DNA of 64,000 nucleotides. Source: Sphaerolaimus hirsutus (Eukaryota > Nematoda > Chromadorea > Monhysterida > Sphaerolaimidae). The DNA is taken from the NCBI GenBank assembly GCA_964036195.1, contig OZ038450.1, forward strand, positions 3,598,701 to 3,662,700, given 5' to 3'. The notes beneath the pieces were generated by a model that searched no databases, was not told where the DNA came from, and worked only from the letters and a program-made list of their open reading frames with translations. Both the position numbers and the translations under genes were made by a program. This document shows positions 1 to 15,400 of this stretch, in pieces. The first letter of the stretch is position 1. Each line of letters begins with the position of its first letter.

Positions 1-460
1 AATCATTTCAGTGGCTGCATTCAATGAATCAAACCAGACACAGATCTTTTGGTTGGTGTGAATTCATCGATTATTTTTCAAACGTTATGTGCATTTACTT
101 ATATCATTGGGGGGGGGGGTATTCAAGTGGTGAAATTATTTTTCCTCACTCATCTAACAGGGGGATTATTCAAGTGGGGGAATTATTCAAGTTGAGGAAT
201 TATTCAAGTTGAGGAATTATACAAGTTGGGGAATTATTCAAGTTGGGGAATTATTGAACTGGGGGAATTATTCAAGTTGGGAAATTATTCAAGCTGGTGA
301 ATTATTCAACTATTGTCCTTAATAAATAGGTAAATATTACATAATTAACTGTATTATTCATGTGTTCATAGTGATATCCAATTGTGAATAGTCACAACTC
401 ATTCACCCAAGCCATGATTCACTCACTCAACCATTCACAACTCATCACCGCTTCACGCAG
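1..460. repeat. Intronic sequence with a degenerate 16-17 bp tandem repeat
   Basis: No coding exon is visible here. Positions of about 120-305 are a run of imperfect units resembling AATTATTCAAGTTGGGG, differing by one or two bases each. The unit resembles part of the internal sequence of the 'green' inverted-repeat family found elsewhere in the window (for example 6868-6970), so the run may be an expanded piece of that element. The stretch ends at the acceptor CTTCACGCAG of the first cadherin exon at 461. Confidence 0.6.
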
Positions 461-3400
461 CTTCGCGAATACGTCGACGCCGACACGCAACCTTCAATAA
501 TGCTCAACGTTCAAGCGGGCGCCGGCCACCCCACGCCAACCTACAACTACACCCAGGTTGAGATAATCGTCGGTGATGTGAATGACAATGCTCCGGTTTT
601 TGAACTGGAACGACTTACTGCGGCTGTCGGCGAAATGCAACGAGTTGGACGGCCGTTTTTCATTGTTAGAGCCACTGATAAGGATTCTGGGAGGAATGGA
701 GAGATTACTTATAGGTGGGGCATGAGTTCTGTTGCATTTATTTACTATATACCATTTTGTTGACAAAATACTTAACTCTTGATCACTGTGTGTTGAAATC
801 TACCTATTATTATTCTTGTTAAAATATTTTTTTGTCACTCACACAAAGGAAACTTACCCCTGTGAGTCAAGTCAATAATCAACCAATCACGAAATTTTCC
901 ATGCCTAAATATTCAAACTCTGAGTGGCTTACCCCCCCTCAAAAAAAGCGAGCTACTTTTCACAAAGTCACCATCATTCTGTCTTCACAGCATTAAAAAC
1001 ACTTCCAAACTACCCACCCACCTAAAATACCACCCAAACACAGACTAGAATCCTCCAGTCCCCCTGGCCCCTTCGTTCTACGGCCACTCAGCGGAGAACT
1101 TCTACTCACCAGCAATTTAGACTACGAAACGCAACGTCAATACAACCTGTCTGTGGTGGCCCACGACGGAGGGATCCCGATCAAATCGGCCGCCATGCTG
1201 CTCACCGTGAACGTGCTCGACGAGAACGACAACGAGCCCGTGTTTGAGAAGGATGAGTATGATGTGGAGGTCCAGGAGAATGTGGAGATTATGCATAATG
1301 TGGTTAAGGTGAGGGGAGGGATTGGGTTGTTGGGTTTGTCATTTGTAGGGTTTTTTAGGTTGCATTTGTGGCAGTGGCTTTATTTTTGCGTTCACTTGTT
1401 TCAACTATTATACCGAGTGCACTGCATTCTTTGGGTAGAATCCTACCATAATTTGATGAATAAAATCTTGTGATAAATATTGTAATTAATCATTCCACAG
1501 TGAAACGAAATATAATGAGGAAAGAAATGTATAATTTTTGGCTCACTATTCAGATGGGTTATGGCAGATTTCCAAGTGGGATTTCCGCCGAGTTTACCTT
1601 GTTGACCGTTTCCGACGGGAATTATTCAAGGTATCTGGGCAAAAATGGAAAAACAAATTTCTACAGTGAAAAACCCACACATATGTGAAAATTTACCGCG
1701 ATTCCACGCCACTTTCAATCCAAAAACTCACCGCATCCAGGTAACCGCAACAGACAAGGACTCTGGCCGCTACGGGCGCATAACCTACCTGCTCACCGAG
1801 GAAAACAGCAGCCCCGACGGCCCCCAATTCGCAGTGTACGCGGACAGCGGCTGGGTCTACATCCGCCTACCCCTGGACAGAGAGACCCGCTCCATCCACA
1901 AACTGCGGGTGGTGGCGCGCGACGGTGGCGACCCGCAGCTCTCCGCCGCCAGCACGATCACCGTGCGCGTGTCCGACGTGAACGACAACAAGCCAAAGTG
2001 CGACAGTATCTCGCGGCTGTCGATCAGTGAGGCCGCGCCTGTTGGATCTTTGGTTGGGTCTATTAGTGCCCTGGATCCCGATTTAGGACCCAATGGCACA
2101 GTGCTGTACGCGCTGCAGAGACCTGAGCCTGTGGGAGGTTATGCGTTTCGGTTGGAGCCCAGCGGTGAGGATTGGTTTGAAAGAAATTTGTGGTGGTTTT
2201 GTAGGTTTGGAGGGTTTAATGATTCTGGTAAATAGTGCATATTGACTTTTAAAATAGTAATCTACTGAATTTTATGAACTGTAGCTGATAAAATAATCAT
2301 GCTGGGGATTGACGCGTTAAAAATTAGTATGAAAAGTATGCAAAAGCAAAAAAAAAGAGAATTAGTGATTTTGAATGAAAATTACGGCAATATTTCTCAA
2401 AAATAATCATTTTTACGTTTTCATGGGAAAAAGTATTTTACTCACGTTTACTCAATGTGTAAAAGTAAAAAATTTACTTTACGTTTTCTGTACTCACGCT
2501 GAGTAAAAAATAAATACTTTTAACAACTCTGCACCACCCATCACAATCCCCCAGGTCTGCTCTACACAACTCGCTCCCTAGACGCGGACACCGACTCAAC
2601 GCACACCCTAGCCGTAATCGCACGCGACTCCGGCCTCCCCACGCCGCTGCAATCGTCCTGCACGTGCACCGTGACCGTGCTCGACGAGAACGACAACGAG
2701 CCCTACTTCGTGCTGCCCCACGCCAGCAGGGTGCCCGTGGCCGGGTTCAAACCGGGTGCCAGGGGCGTCCAGCCCGGGCAGGAACTGGTGCAGGTCAGAG
2801 CGAATGATCCTGACGCGGGCGAGAATGGCACCGTGGTGTATGATATTGTGCCTGGTGGGTGCCTGGGTCATGTGTGGGGTGGAGTCATTGTTTTTATGCT
2901 TGTTTGTTTTGCTAGAATAGTTGTGATAATCTGTAAATTTGGCTGCAGTATCTATATTTACATTCTATATGGTAACTATTTACTGATCATGAAATATGTC
3001 CCAGACAGTAATTAGTCTGTTGAAAAAATAACCAATGTTTTTTTCAAGATATTATATGTATTTTTCAGTAGGCCACCCCCAACGGAGTGCTCTCAAACTG
3101 GAAGCTTAAAACCTTATTAGCATGCATTCCATACATATTCATATATAAATATATATATATATTTCAGGGTTCGCACTGTAAAAAAAGCCAAAACTCCCCG
3201 CAGACCGTTTCTCCGATCTCCTGTCAATCGATCGGCAAACGGGCGTTCTGCGAGCCGCTGCCGCCCTGTCCCCGTCCAGTTTGCGCACCAGTCTGGTCGA
3301 GGTTACGATCCGCGCATCGGATTTGGGCCACCCTGCAAAATCGGCCACCAAGCAATTGGTGCTGGAATTGCCCAGAGTCAGTGAGTACGGCTTTGAGGGT

Positions 3401-6400
3401 GCTGGAGTACAGGGTGGCTCGTGGCCCAGTGACAATGGCAATTCGGTGACCCAGATTCAGAGTGCTGATGACGCGATCAAGGTTCGTTTTGTCTCTTGTG
3501 ACGGTGACGGTCACTTGTGGTGTGACAAATGTTGCGTTTTAATCGGCCGGGTTTTAACACAGGTCGAGTTTGAAATATCCGAAGATGCCCCGATCGGACG
3601 CATGCTTGGAGCCGTCGATAAGACTAGAGCTGCAAAGGTACACTGGATTTGATTACGCTCTTAATTAAAAATCGAACTCCGCTGAATTGATACTGTGCGC
3701 GCATGTTTTATTTTTCACTGCAGCGTGCGAACTGTGCCTTTTTCATAACTCTTGTAAAGAACGCAAAAATTCATTGCTATCTACTTCAAGATTTCATGTT
3801 TAGATTTTAACAGCCAAAAAATCTTCCACAACTTTACACGAGTTGCCTGCGCAAGTAATACTTGGCATGGTGCCAATGCGAACTGTCCACGCACAATATC
3901 AATTCACTGAATCTTCACCAACAAGCATAGCCAATCTCCTGTCGCAGTCCGCCTCGCTGGACGTGTCGTCAGTGGACGCGTCGGCGGCGGCGGCGGAACT
4001 GTCGCTGTTGGCCGACGTGAGCTACGAAATCGTGGCCGGGAACTCACAGCGATTGTTTGAAGTTGACCGGGTCACCAGCGTGCTTTATCTGGCCAAGCCG
4101 CTCGACTACGAGACTGCGCCGGGGCATCATTTGAAGGTTGTTTTTATTGCTGAGAAAATTGTTTGATGTCTTTGGATGGCTTTGGATGTTTATTATCCAT
4201 ACAATCGCTGCTGAATACAGTTTTTGAACGGAGGTGAAATCAACAACAACAACAACATAAATAATTAAATCCAAAACCGCTCAAAAAGGTGAACCGCGTG
4301 GACGAGTCGCGGCCGGGGGCGCCCTTGCGCACCGCCTTCGACGTGACCGTGCTCGTGCTCGACGAGAACGACAACGCGCCCGTGTTCCCCCAGGATCCGG
4401 TCATTTTCTCCGTCGCTGAAAATGCCACCGTTAAACATGTCGGTTTTTTTAAAGTGGATTTTTTTAAGGTTGGGAATTTTTGTATATGGTTTCACACCAT
4501 TTTCAAATGCTAATTTGCGAAATCACGGTAAGTGGTGATGTATTTATTGTGTACTGCTCGCGACTTACAAACTTCCAGTTGGAGAGAAACATAGTGTGTT
4601 CGTAAACAAAAACAATATGATATGAGACATGTGATGAGGGTTCGATTCCCGCAGTTAACAGTGCAATTTTTGTACTATAGGACATGTATCCGCCACTGCA
4701 GTTTGGAATCATTTTTTTTCATCTCTCCAAATTGATCCCAAGCACTAGCCTCAAACCAACCCCTATATTAAGTAGCTAAATACACGACCACCAACATCCA
4801 AATAACCCCCCCCCCCAGCTAATAGCCCACTTCAACGCGTCCGATCTTGACGCGGGCGCGGCGGGCCGACTGCGCTACCGCATCACGTCCCTCTCCCCCG
4901 ATCACAGCGAGGCATTTCAATTGGACCCGGTCACGGGAGAGCTGCGCACCGCCGTCAGATTGGACCACGAGCAAGTCAGCGAGTATTTGCTGGTGGTCGC
5001 TGCGAGGGATCAGGCTGAGGAGGTGTTTTTTTGGCTTTTTTGAGTGGTTGGGTTGTATTCGGGTGGTTACGGTACTGGTGACTAGGTTGTCTAAAAGATT
5101 ACGGAAAAAGGAAAGTTGACACTCTACGTTATTCGAGGAAATGAATTATTTTTTAGTAAAGCAATGATACCAATGCTAATGAACATCAGCTGCATTTCCT
5201 CACTCAGCTAACATGGGGAGTGATTCGAGTGGGAACTTATTCTAGGATTTACCCATAACAATTCTTCGTCGCACACCAACAAAATATAACTCAATTAATC
5301 CCCCCCCCCCCTGGCAGGTGTCCAAACGGCGCGAGTCGACCGTTGCGGCGCGTGTTTACGTGACCGATATAAATGACAATCGGCCGGTAATCGTATCCGA
5401 CCCCGGCTGCACGGTTTTCGAAGATCACCCCGCAGGGCACCCATTTTTTCACGTTCTAGCCACCGACGCAGATAGCCACAGAAATGGATTGGTTTGTATA
5501 TTTTTTCGACCTTTTATTTTTTTGGTGGTTGATTTATGTACCTGGATGCAAATGTGTTCGATCGAATGCAGGTGAGCTACAAAATAGTGAGCGGCAACGA
5601 GATGGGTTACTTTGCGCTGAACCATACCACCGGCGCGCTGACGCTCGTCCGGCGGTTCGAACGCGGCTCGGCGAAAAGGCACGACTTGAAGGTGATTTGC
5701 AAATTTGGATACGACAAAATAAGATTTGGATACACGATATTTCACAGGGTCTTACATGACATGGATACATGACACATGACATTTTACAGGGTCTTTTGCA
5801 CTGTACAGGGACTTTTGCATCTTACAGGGTCTCTTAGTGGCGCCAGTAAACTCCCCACAAACCCGCTATTACACACAACTCCCCCCTAACCCCACAGATC
5901 ACGGTGTCGGACGCGGGCTCGCCCCCCCTGCACACGGAGCAGACTTTATCGGTCACGGTGCGGCCGGTTACCGACAACGCGCCGCGGTTCGCGCACTCGA
6001 TCTACACGGTGAACGTGTCCGAGGCGGCGCCGGTGAACACCGTCTTGGCCAGACTGGCTGCTACCAGTGGGAGGAGGCATGGTGGGTTTTATTTGGGGGT
6101 GGGGTTTGAATGGAAATTGTCATTTGAAATTGATGGAATCGAGTGATGTTTAATGTGTTGGTATTTATACAATGTGGCAGAATTAATGCAGTAACAAGAA
6201 GCTTGCATACCAAGGTGTCACCCTAATGATGACCCTTCGCATTAGGAATTTTCACTGGGCAATTATGATTTTACTAATTTGATTTTGCATACAAATTGTT
6301 ACTAGGTAATTTTGTAAATGTTGGGGTGATACTTGTAATGGATACAGAGTTGCGGTTTCCTTCCAACGAATAATGAAATTAAACTTTTGCTTAATGCTCG

Positions 6401-9400
6401 ATTTCACATATCATGATGCCCACTGACATAAATTTTTGGCGCTTTTTTAACCGCGATCTTGAAAATATAAGGCAGCGCTCATTACACAAGAAAAATGATC
6501 ACTTAGTGTGAATACTGAGCACTGAATGCAAATGAGTGTATGATTATAATCACCGGCGGAATTATTTTGATCCGACGTGACTCACTTCACATCAAAGTCG
6601 GGTCATGCCTAATGCGAATCGAAGGCCGCATCATTCTGATTGGCGGTGTGAAAATCAGCGAATCAAAAATAATCCTGATTCGTGTGATATTCATGCGCGA
6701 GCGATGCCTTTGCGCTGTAGTTGGTTCAGTTGTGACAACGTGGGAATGTGAATGTCCTTCGGAACATCATGGAATCAGATGTTCTGTTCTGAGTTTGGCA
6801 GTCAGTCGAGTAATCTGGGGGCATGTGAAATGTGATGTACTTTGTATGTATATCTACCATATGCCCTCGAATAAGTCCCCCGGGGAGTTATTTTTTTCTC
6901 ACGCTCACACGAGGGGGACTTATTCGATAGGGGGAGTTATTCGATGGAGAGTTTTTCGAGGATATACGGTACGTGTGATAAATACTCTTACAGATACTCT
7001 GTTACAACTTTCTATTCTCGGTACTATTTTTCGTAATGCCACGTTTCCACCTCTAATTACTGGAACACTTCATGCATTTGTGCATGTTCTGTCAATTGGA
7101 ATGCGGCCAGCCCAAGGTCACGGCAGTCATTGCGTATACTAATGACACAACAAGAATTTGAACACCCTTCTTGACAGGGACCATTTTCTTTCCAGAGCAG
7201 TCGGGAGAAGTTTGGAAATATAAAAAATTTCGCAAGGTGCAAAAAACAATACGTACTATTCTTCTGACGCAGTCGGGGCAGTCCTACACCCTGTAAAGTG
7301 TCAAATGTCAAGCAAATTGCTATACGAATTTGTCAAACGTCGTGCAAAATGTCAAAAGTTCAGTTGAAAAATATTCGTTTTTATTTGGCACTTTGCATGT
7401 CATTTCACACTTCACAGGGCCGCACCCTGACTGTCACACTCACACCCACACAATAACCCCCCTTTACCCCCCCCCCCACCGCACAGACGACTTGTCGCAC
7501 GAGGCGAGCCTGGTGTTCGTCCTGCCGCCGTCCGTGGGCGACGGCCAGTTCCGACTGCACGCCACCGACGGCACACTGCAATTGGCGCGCCGCTTGGACG
7601 CTGAGATACAGACGCTCTATGAGTTTACTGGTGTGTGGGATGCAGAGTGGAATGTGGATGTGTGTTTTGAGAGGGTGTTTGAGACGATTTGGGTTATTGT
7701 GCACTGGTAATAATTGTGATGTACACTATCTCATTGTTTTTGTTTCGTTCAGGTGCATATTCATTGTATTTCAGTCCAACAGCAATGAATGATTGTCAAT
7801 CCACTCAGGTGGCCTTGTGCCGGTACTCATCTAAGCCCGCTACTCATCTACACCTGCCACTCATCTAATTTTACCCACTACCCATCTGTACCCACTTCTC
7901 ATCTATACCTCCAAATTGTAGGGGGTATAGATGAGTAGTGGGCAGGTAGGTGTGTTTGCAGCAGTGCAGAATGGGGGATTAGTGGCAGCTGTTTAGATGA
8001 AGAGATTTTAATCGGTATGAGCAGTAAACATAAGCACATACAAAGCCGCAGTCTATGCTTTTGTGTTTGCTACCCATGCTGTGTAATCGCTGCTAATCCA
8101 CTAATCTTTTCATCTAATGCTGCCATTAATCCTCGGCACTGCTGCCACGAACACACCTAAATGCCCACCAATTATTCACCTATACCCCCCCCCCCCCAAT
8201 TTAGGGGAATATACCTGGTTGAGTAGCGGGTACAGATGAGAAGTGGGTAACAGTTGATGAGTAGCGGGAACAGATGGGAAGTGGGTAGCAGTAGATGAGT
8301 AGCGGGTTTAGATGAGTAGCGAACCCCACCCGCTCAGGTCCCAAATCCAGTAAGTGATTAAAAAACAGTATAAAATTTGAAGCACAAATCGTTTCTGACC
8401 TTCAATAATATAAATTTACAATGTAGATTGCTGTGAAAACTAGCCAAGTATCAAAGTTCATGATGAAGTGTGAAGTTACAAAGTGAATCACACTTCACAA
8501 CGCTTCACAACACATCACCGATCCTCACACAAACCCCACCCAGTCTACGCTCGCGACTCGGTCCACCCGTATCTATTCGACGCGGCCAAAGTGCTGATTC
8601 ACGTGGCCGACGAAAACGACAATTCGCCGCAATTTTCACCTGCCACCTGCGCGGCTATCCAAGTGCCGGAAAACACGGAAGTCGCCCAGTTGCATAAAGT
8701 GCTCGCGTATGATGCTGATGTCAGTTCGAACGAGGGCAATGTGAAGTATGAGTTGAGAGGTTGGTTTGGGAGGGGGGGGGGGTTGTGAGTTTTGGATGGT
8801 TGATGTTGGGTGGTGTTGAGTTGATATTTGTGAATTGGTTGTGATTGGGTTCGGGTTTCTGTTTTTGCTGAGACGGTCGAAGAAAATATGCGGCAAATGT
8901 CAAGTAGAAAAAATGGTTAAATTTATTTGACATGCAATTTGTAACTGCTGTTGATTCTTCAGCTATCCGACTTGTAACTGTACAAGATCCCGAAAAATTT
9001 CGAAACAAAAAAAAAATCCACTTTACCCTGAAAAATCTGCAACCTAACTCACCCTCCATTTTGAACCTACTTTTTCAAATACAGGCGGCGATGGCAAGTT
9101 TCACTTAGATCCAATCAGTGGGCGGCTGGCTTGCACAGCCCTCGATCGGGAAAAACGCAGCAACTACACCTTGCAGCTGGTTGCCAAAGATGCGGGTGGC
9201 AAAACCGATTCGTGTATGTTTTGTTTTGATGTTTTGGTTGAGTTTTTGTGGGAAAGATTCTAGAACTTTTGAGATATGAGGGAGAAATATGTGGAAACGA
9301 ATGGGAAATATGTGAAAACAAAAATCAATAATTAATACGAGGGAAAATACTTTTTATAGACGGAAATTATAGAAAAACGATTACTATTTTTAATGATATG

Positions 9401-12400
9401 CCATGACGTTTTCTCCCAGAGTTTCTAAAGCTTCAAGCCTTCAGGTATCAATTTTTCAAGTGGACAAGTGACAAGAAAAATGGTAAGAAAAGTTGCTAGT
9501 GACACGTGTTAACTAGTGACAAAGTAATTTTTGTTTAAATGTAAAATAGATTCACATGTTGCTTGTATAAGTACAGTTACTTATCAATTAGCTTTCCACA
9601 TATATCTTTACTTTGGTATCACTTACTCACTTATCTCCCTTGTCACTTCTTCCGCTTGTACAATTGGTCCCAGAAATTGGCTTTCACTTCACCTTGCAGG
9701 ATCTAGTCAAAAAGTTTCACAAAATTTCTCAGGCAATATTACGGTGCACGTTATCGACCAGGATGACAATGCGCCCATTTTCGAGCAGCAGTCATATGGT
9801 GCCGAAATCCCTGAAAATACTAGGATCGGCACTGTAATCCTGAAAGTCAAGGCAACTGACAAGGATCAAGGGTATGCGGGCGTTGTGAAATACAGCCTGG
9901 AGTCGAGCGAGGGTATCCAGGGCAAATTTGAAATTGACCCTGTGAACGGCGACGTGGCACTGATCAGGTGGGAAAATTAATGCCTTGATTATGTAAACTC
10001 GACGGACCGCAAAGCATGTTCAGAATCCTACCATAATTTGATGAATAAAACCTTGTGATAAATTTTGTAATTACTTATTCCACAGTAAAACGATTTATGG
10101 AGAAAAACTGTATTTTGGTTCATTTTTCAGATGGCTTATGGTATGTTTCCATACTAAGTGTGATGTCCGCAGAGTATACCTATTCACATGTATTACGATG
10201 TTAAAATAGATAAATCTACTCGAAAAATAACTCTAACTTTTTCAGACACCTTGATTATGAAGCGACAAAACAGCACAATTTCCGCGTGGTAGCCACCGAC
10301 GGCGGTCTTTCAACCCCACACGTGACAAAAGCCAACATCACAATCAGGGTCAGTGTCAACTTTTTCCCACTTGACACAAAAATGTCAAAAAAATCACTCC
10401 TACCACCTTTCAGGTACTTGACATAAATGACAACCCCCCAACATTCATCCAACAATCCCCCTACTATGTGGCTTTGCCCCTATCTCTGAGCGCTGGTGGG
10501 CGAGTTGCCAAAATCACAGCAATAGACCCTGATTCTCAAGGTGACAACTCAGAAGTGACTTATTCATTGAGCGACCCACATGGATTGTTCGTTGTCAATC
10601 CCACCACTGGGGTGGTCAGTGTTAGAAGGGCTTTGAAGGGGTCGCAAGTGCGGAACAGATTTCACTTGACTGTGACAGCTTCGGATAGGGGAACGCCCCC
10701 CTTGACGACAAAGTGCATTTTGGTGGTTTGTGGGGGGGTTTCTAGGTGTACTATAATGTAAAGTGTGTATTACCCCTTATTTATAGATTTATTTGCCATT
10801 TTCTGAAAAATAATATATTTTGGGAAACTTAATCCAAAACTGTATAGAAATAGGGCACCAAAATTTTTCTTTCATTCTCCTGAAAACGTGTTAAAATACA
10901 AACAAAAAATCATATCCATTTCCACCCATTTAGCTGCACGCCGAGGGCTCATCCCCCAGGGGCTTATTGCAATTTATCGACGGCGCTGACCGCGCTGTAA
11001 AATTGGAGAAAACGGTTCCTGAGGATACACTCGTTTCTACCGTAACCGCCCAGTACCAGAATGGTGAAAATGAACAGGAAATTGTTTACTCGATTGCCAG
11101 TGGGGACGATGAGGGCATTTTCAAAATCGATACCTGGAGCGGTACGTTTATTTTTAAATACCAGGTTGATAATTTGGTTGTTGTTTTAAACATAGATTTA
11201 TTCAGTGCGTAACAGTTAAAAAATGGACATCAGAATCCATAATCTCACACAGGCGATCTCCGAGTGGCGCTACCAGACCTTCTATCAACCACAAATCGCA
11301 AGAACATCACGCTCGTAATTTCCGCGGCACCATCAATAATCAGCCACGAACAGAACGACATAGACATGACCCTGAGTTATGCCAGGCTCACAGTCGTGCT
11401 GCACAGTGGGCGGAGTCCCGATTCCCAGCCGCAGTTTATGCAGCAGCGATATGTGAGCAGTGTGAGGGAGGCCCAGCACAGGGGCGCCTTTGTGGCACAG
11501 GTGACACTTTTGGGGGTACCTTTGATTGGTTGTATTGGGGTTGAGGGTTTCGTCGGTTATACTCGGCGACATCACACTTAGTATGGAAACCTACCATAAC
11601 CCATCTGAATAATGAACCATAGATTGTACAGTTTCTCATCATAATACAATATTCCGTTTTTACTATGGAAAATAAGTTATGTGAAATTATCACAAGATTT
11701 TATTCATGAAATTATGGTAGTATCCTGAGCATACTTTGCGGTCCGCAGCACACTTCACGATTCGTGCTAACGTATAACATATCATCTGCTTAGATAAATA
11801 AACCGAAAAATGTATTTTCATCACATCGCAGTAAATTTTGTGAACAATTTCTCAGGTGACTTTATTCTTCAAAATACGATAAGACTTTCCGTATAGCGTG
11901 CAATTCATTCACAAGAAACTCAATCCCAAAAATTCCATCCCAGGTGTCCGCCATGGACGCGGACTCGCCCGTCACGTACAGCATCATAGGCGGAAATGTC
12001 GACTCGGCATTCGCTATCGACCCCAGTGGAGTGGTGACCACGAATCAACAATTGGACAGGGAGATTATCGACGATTATGAATTGGATATCAGCGCCACTA
12101 GCGGCGCCAATGGAGCCAAGACGAAATTGAGTGTCACTGGTGGGTGAATTTTTGTTTGTAAAAAAATATTTGATGATTTTTTTCAGTGAGTGTGATGTCA
12201 GATCACACTGGGTGTTTAATTGAGAACCGTGGTAAGCGCTCAGTCATGTGAGAAAAGTTATGTAAAGTTTTAAATCACAGGTAAAGTGTAATAAAAATGG
12301 GTCAAATGCCCTGATTAGTGACAAGTTATGTGTCAGACACACTACACTACCTATTTATGACTTTTAAACCAAGAATTTCAAATGTCTGAAAATTGTCACT

Positions 12401-15400
12401 TGGCTGGGCACTTGACAATTCGTCACGAATAATCCTCATTTTGCAGTGATCGATGTAAACGACAATATGCCTTCATTCCCGCCTATGCACTCAGTGGTTG
12501 TCAGTGAAAGTTGGTTTACATGATATAAATACCGTATTTCCTCGAAATACCCCCAGGGGGTTTATTTTTTCTGAATGAGAATTTTGAGGGGGGTATTTCC
12601 AGTGGGGGGGGGGGTAATTCGAGGGAGGGGGGTTAATTATTTCGCCAGAATTGTTTTGAAATAGCAGTACTAATTTGTTGTGTGTAACGTACGCAGACGT
12701 AGAAAAATGCAACGATAATCGACAAGAAAAAGTGTTTATATACTTATATAAGTATGTAGATGGTATAAACGCTGTTCTAACGTAACATAGTCATTGTTTT
12801 AACGTGTGTTCTGCATTACCTGGACAGTAAACGGCATCTTTTGTGATGTACGTTCTGTTTACACTCAATTGGGGGGGGGGGTATTTAGAGGGGTGGTCTA
12901 TTAATTCATAGTGCCCATTTTGAGGGGGGTATTTCGAGGGGGGGGGGTAATTCGAGGAAATACGGTATGTATTTTGCAGTTTTGGCCTATTAACTGTGCT
13001 ACAAATTCTTAAAACAATTTTTCTATGCAGATACCCCAATTGGCTCAGAATTAACTATTCTCAGTGCAAATGATGTGGACAGTGGGCCTCCTTTACAGTA
13101 CACACTTTTAGAGGACCATGGAGGCACATTTTTCCTGCAGAGGTATTCTGGACGTCTGATTTTGGCCAGAAAGCTCGATTTTGAACAGAAAAATGCTTTT
13201 GAGCTCATGGTCGAGGTAAATAGTAAAATTGCTTGAAATTTTCAGACACTGAATATCATATCATATTCGATAATGTTCATTTACTGTTTAGGCCTCCGAC
13301 ACAATCCACACTGTGCGCGGCAGCATCTCCCTTGAAGTGCTAGATGAGAATGAACACGCGCCAATTTTTGACCAGCCATTTTACCGGGTTTCCGTACCGG
13401 AAAACACGCGTGCCGGTGTTTCACTGATTACGGTACAGGCTGTAGATGCCGACGGCAGCGAGAATAATAATGCGGTGCGGTATGAATTGCCGGCAGATTT
13501 TAATCCGCCTGGATGGAGGATTGATAGAAATTCTGGTAGGCTGTTCAGAACATTTTTCAAGATCTGTGCCACAAACCAACATTCTCATAAATACCAACAC
13601 GTCATACAATAATGCATATCAATTACCAGGTTCAATCTACACAAACAAAAGCGTCACCACAAAATCGCCATTGGACCGACTCGTCCAACTTGTGGTGCAT
13701 GCAGTGGATAACGGTGCACCGAGAGAGAAGAGATCGGTGGCTACGGTACAAATTACGGTAGTGAATGGCGAAGGGGAATTGGGTGCTGGCAGTCAGCCAA
13801 AATTCGACCACGACAGATACAAGTGAGTGGTGCTGAAGGTAGATAATAACATGGGGCTACTCCCAGACCCTGTGGAGTGTAAAGTAGTGTGTCAAATGTC
13901 ATGTAAAATTTCATGCAAATTCGTCAAATGTAAAGCAAAATTGCAAAAGTTCAGTCATAAAATATTTATATATTTTTCAATTTGCATTTTACGACATTTA
14001 ATATTTACTTCACAGGGGGTCGAGACTACCCCTTGCCTTACTTTATTGCTTTTTTCCTCTACAAATATAGTGCCGTCGCACAGATTCACTGTTTCTGAGG
14101 CGGCGCCGGTGCGCACTACCGTTGGTCGATTGGGTGTTCAATCACCACATTTGGCATCATTTCAACGCACTTCTGGCATGGTGCCAAGCAATGACAATTA
14201 TGAATTCCGAATTGAATCTGGCGATCCATCGAGACATTTTGATTTGAGCGCCGATGGCACAGTGAGCATTGCGAAGATGCTCGACAGAGAAACTGTCAGA
14301 GAGTATAGGTGCATTTTTTAAAGTGTTTTTATACTTACGTCTTCAGTTTATTGCAATTTGGGAGCTCTATTCTTCATCATGTCTAGTGATAACTTTTTTG
14401 TACCGTATTTCCTCGAAATATCTCCCGCAAAATCAGTACTATGAAAAAATACCCCCCTCAAAATCAGTACTATGAAAAAATACCCACCTCGAAATACCCC
14501 TCTCTCGACTAACCCCATCAAAATTTGCTACCTATTTAAAAACATAATCCCCCTGGGAGTATTTCGAGGAAATACGGTAGGTGATAAATGAAGCAACATT
14601 TAGAATTAGTAAGCGAGCGACGACTATATATGTAGGTATAATATTTAATATTTATATTTCCTCTACATAAATTCATACATTACAGCACCATTAACTTCAG
14701 TCATCAATTTGAGAAATTGCCACAAAATGACACCAAAAATCGCACAATCACCCCATGCAGACTGGTTGTATCGGTGTCGACTCGCTCGAACAGCATCACG
14801 AACTCGACCTGCGTGGTGCTCGTCATGGTCGAGGATTACAACGACAACGTGCCCGAATTCGACCAATCCGGATCCATGGAAGTGTCGATAAAGGAGAACA
14901 CTCCCGTGGGCACCACGCTTTACCACGTTTTTGCCCACGATGATGATGATGGCTTGAATGGACAGGTAATTTTTAGATTCCGGATTTTTTATTGGTTTAT
15001 GCGAAGGTTGAAAGATATTGGAAAAATGGTGCGGGGCCGTGTGTCATTCCAGCGCATTCAAAGGAGATTTATCAGTTTTTTAAAGTTTTAGTTGAAAGCT
15101 ATTGTGCGCAGGGCGGCGGGCCATTTTGTGCATATGTAGCGAAATGTAAAAATGATGCATAAATCATGCACTTTCTTTTAAAATGTAACATTTACATGCT
15201 GTATTGAAGAAAATACAAAAAATCACTAGTGTGCATGCACGCACTATTTTTCAGCCATAATTTCAAAAACTCATAAATCACCTTTAAATCAGAGTTGTGC
15301 AAATACTGGTATTTTTGGAAAACGTAAACGTAAACGTAAATACCTTTTCCAAATCGAAAGTATAAATACTAAAACGTAAGGTATTTTGAAAATACCGAGG

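Noticed and set aside
6540..7142. A 200-codon plus-strand frame in a cadherin intron
   Set aside because: Low coding likeness, crosses a known inverted-repeat element, and is not in phase with flanking exons.
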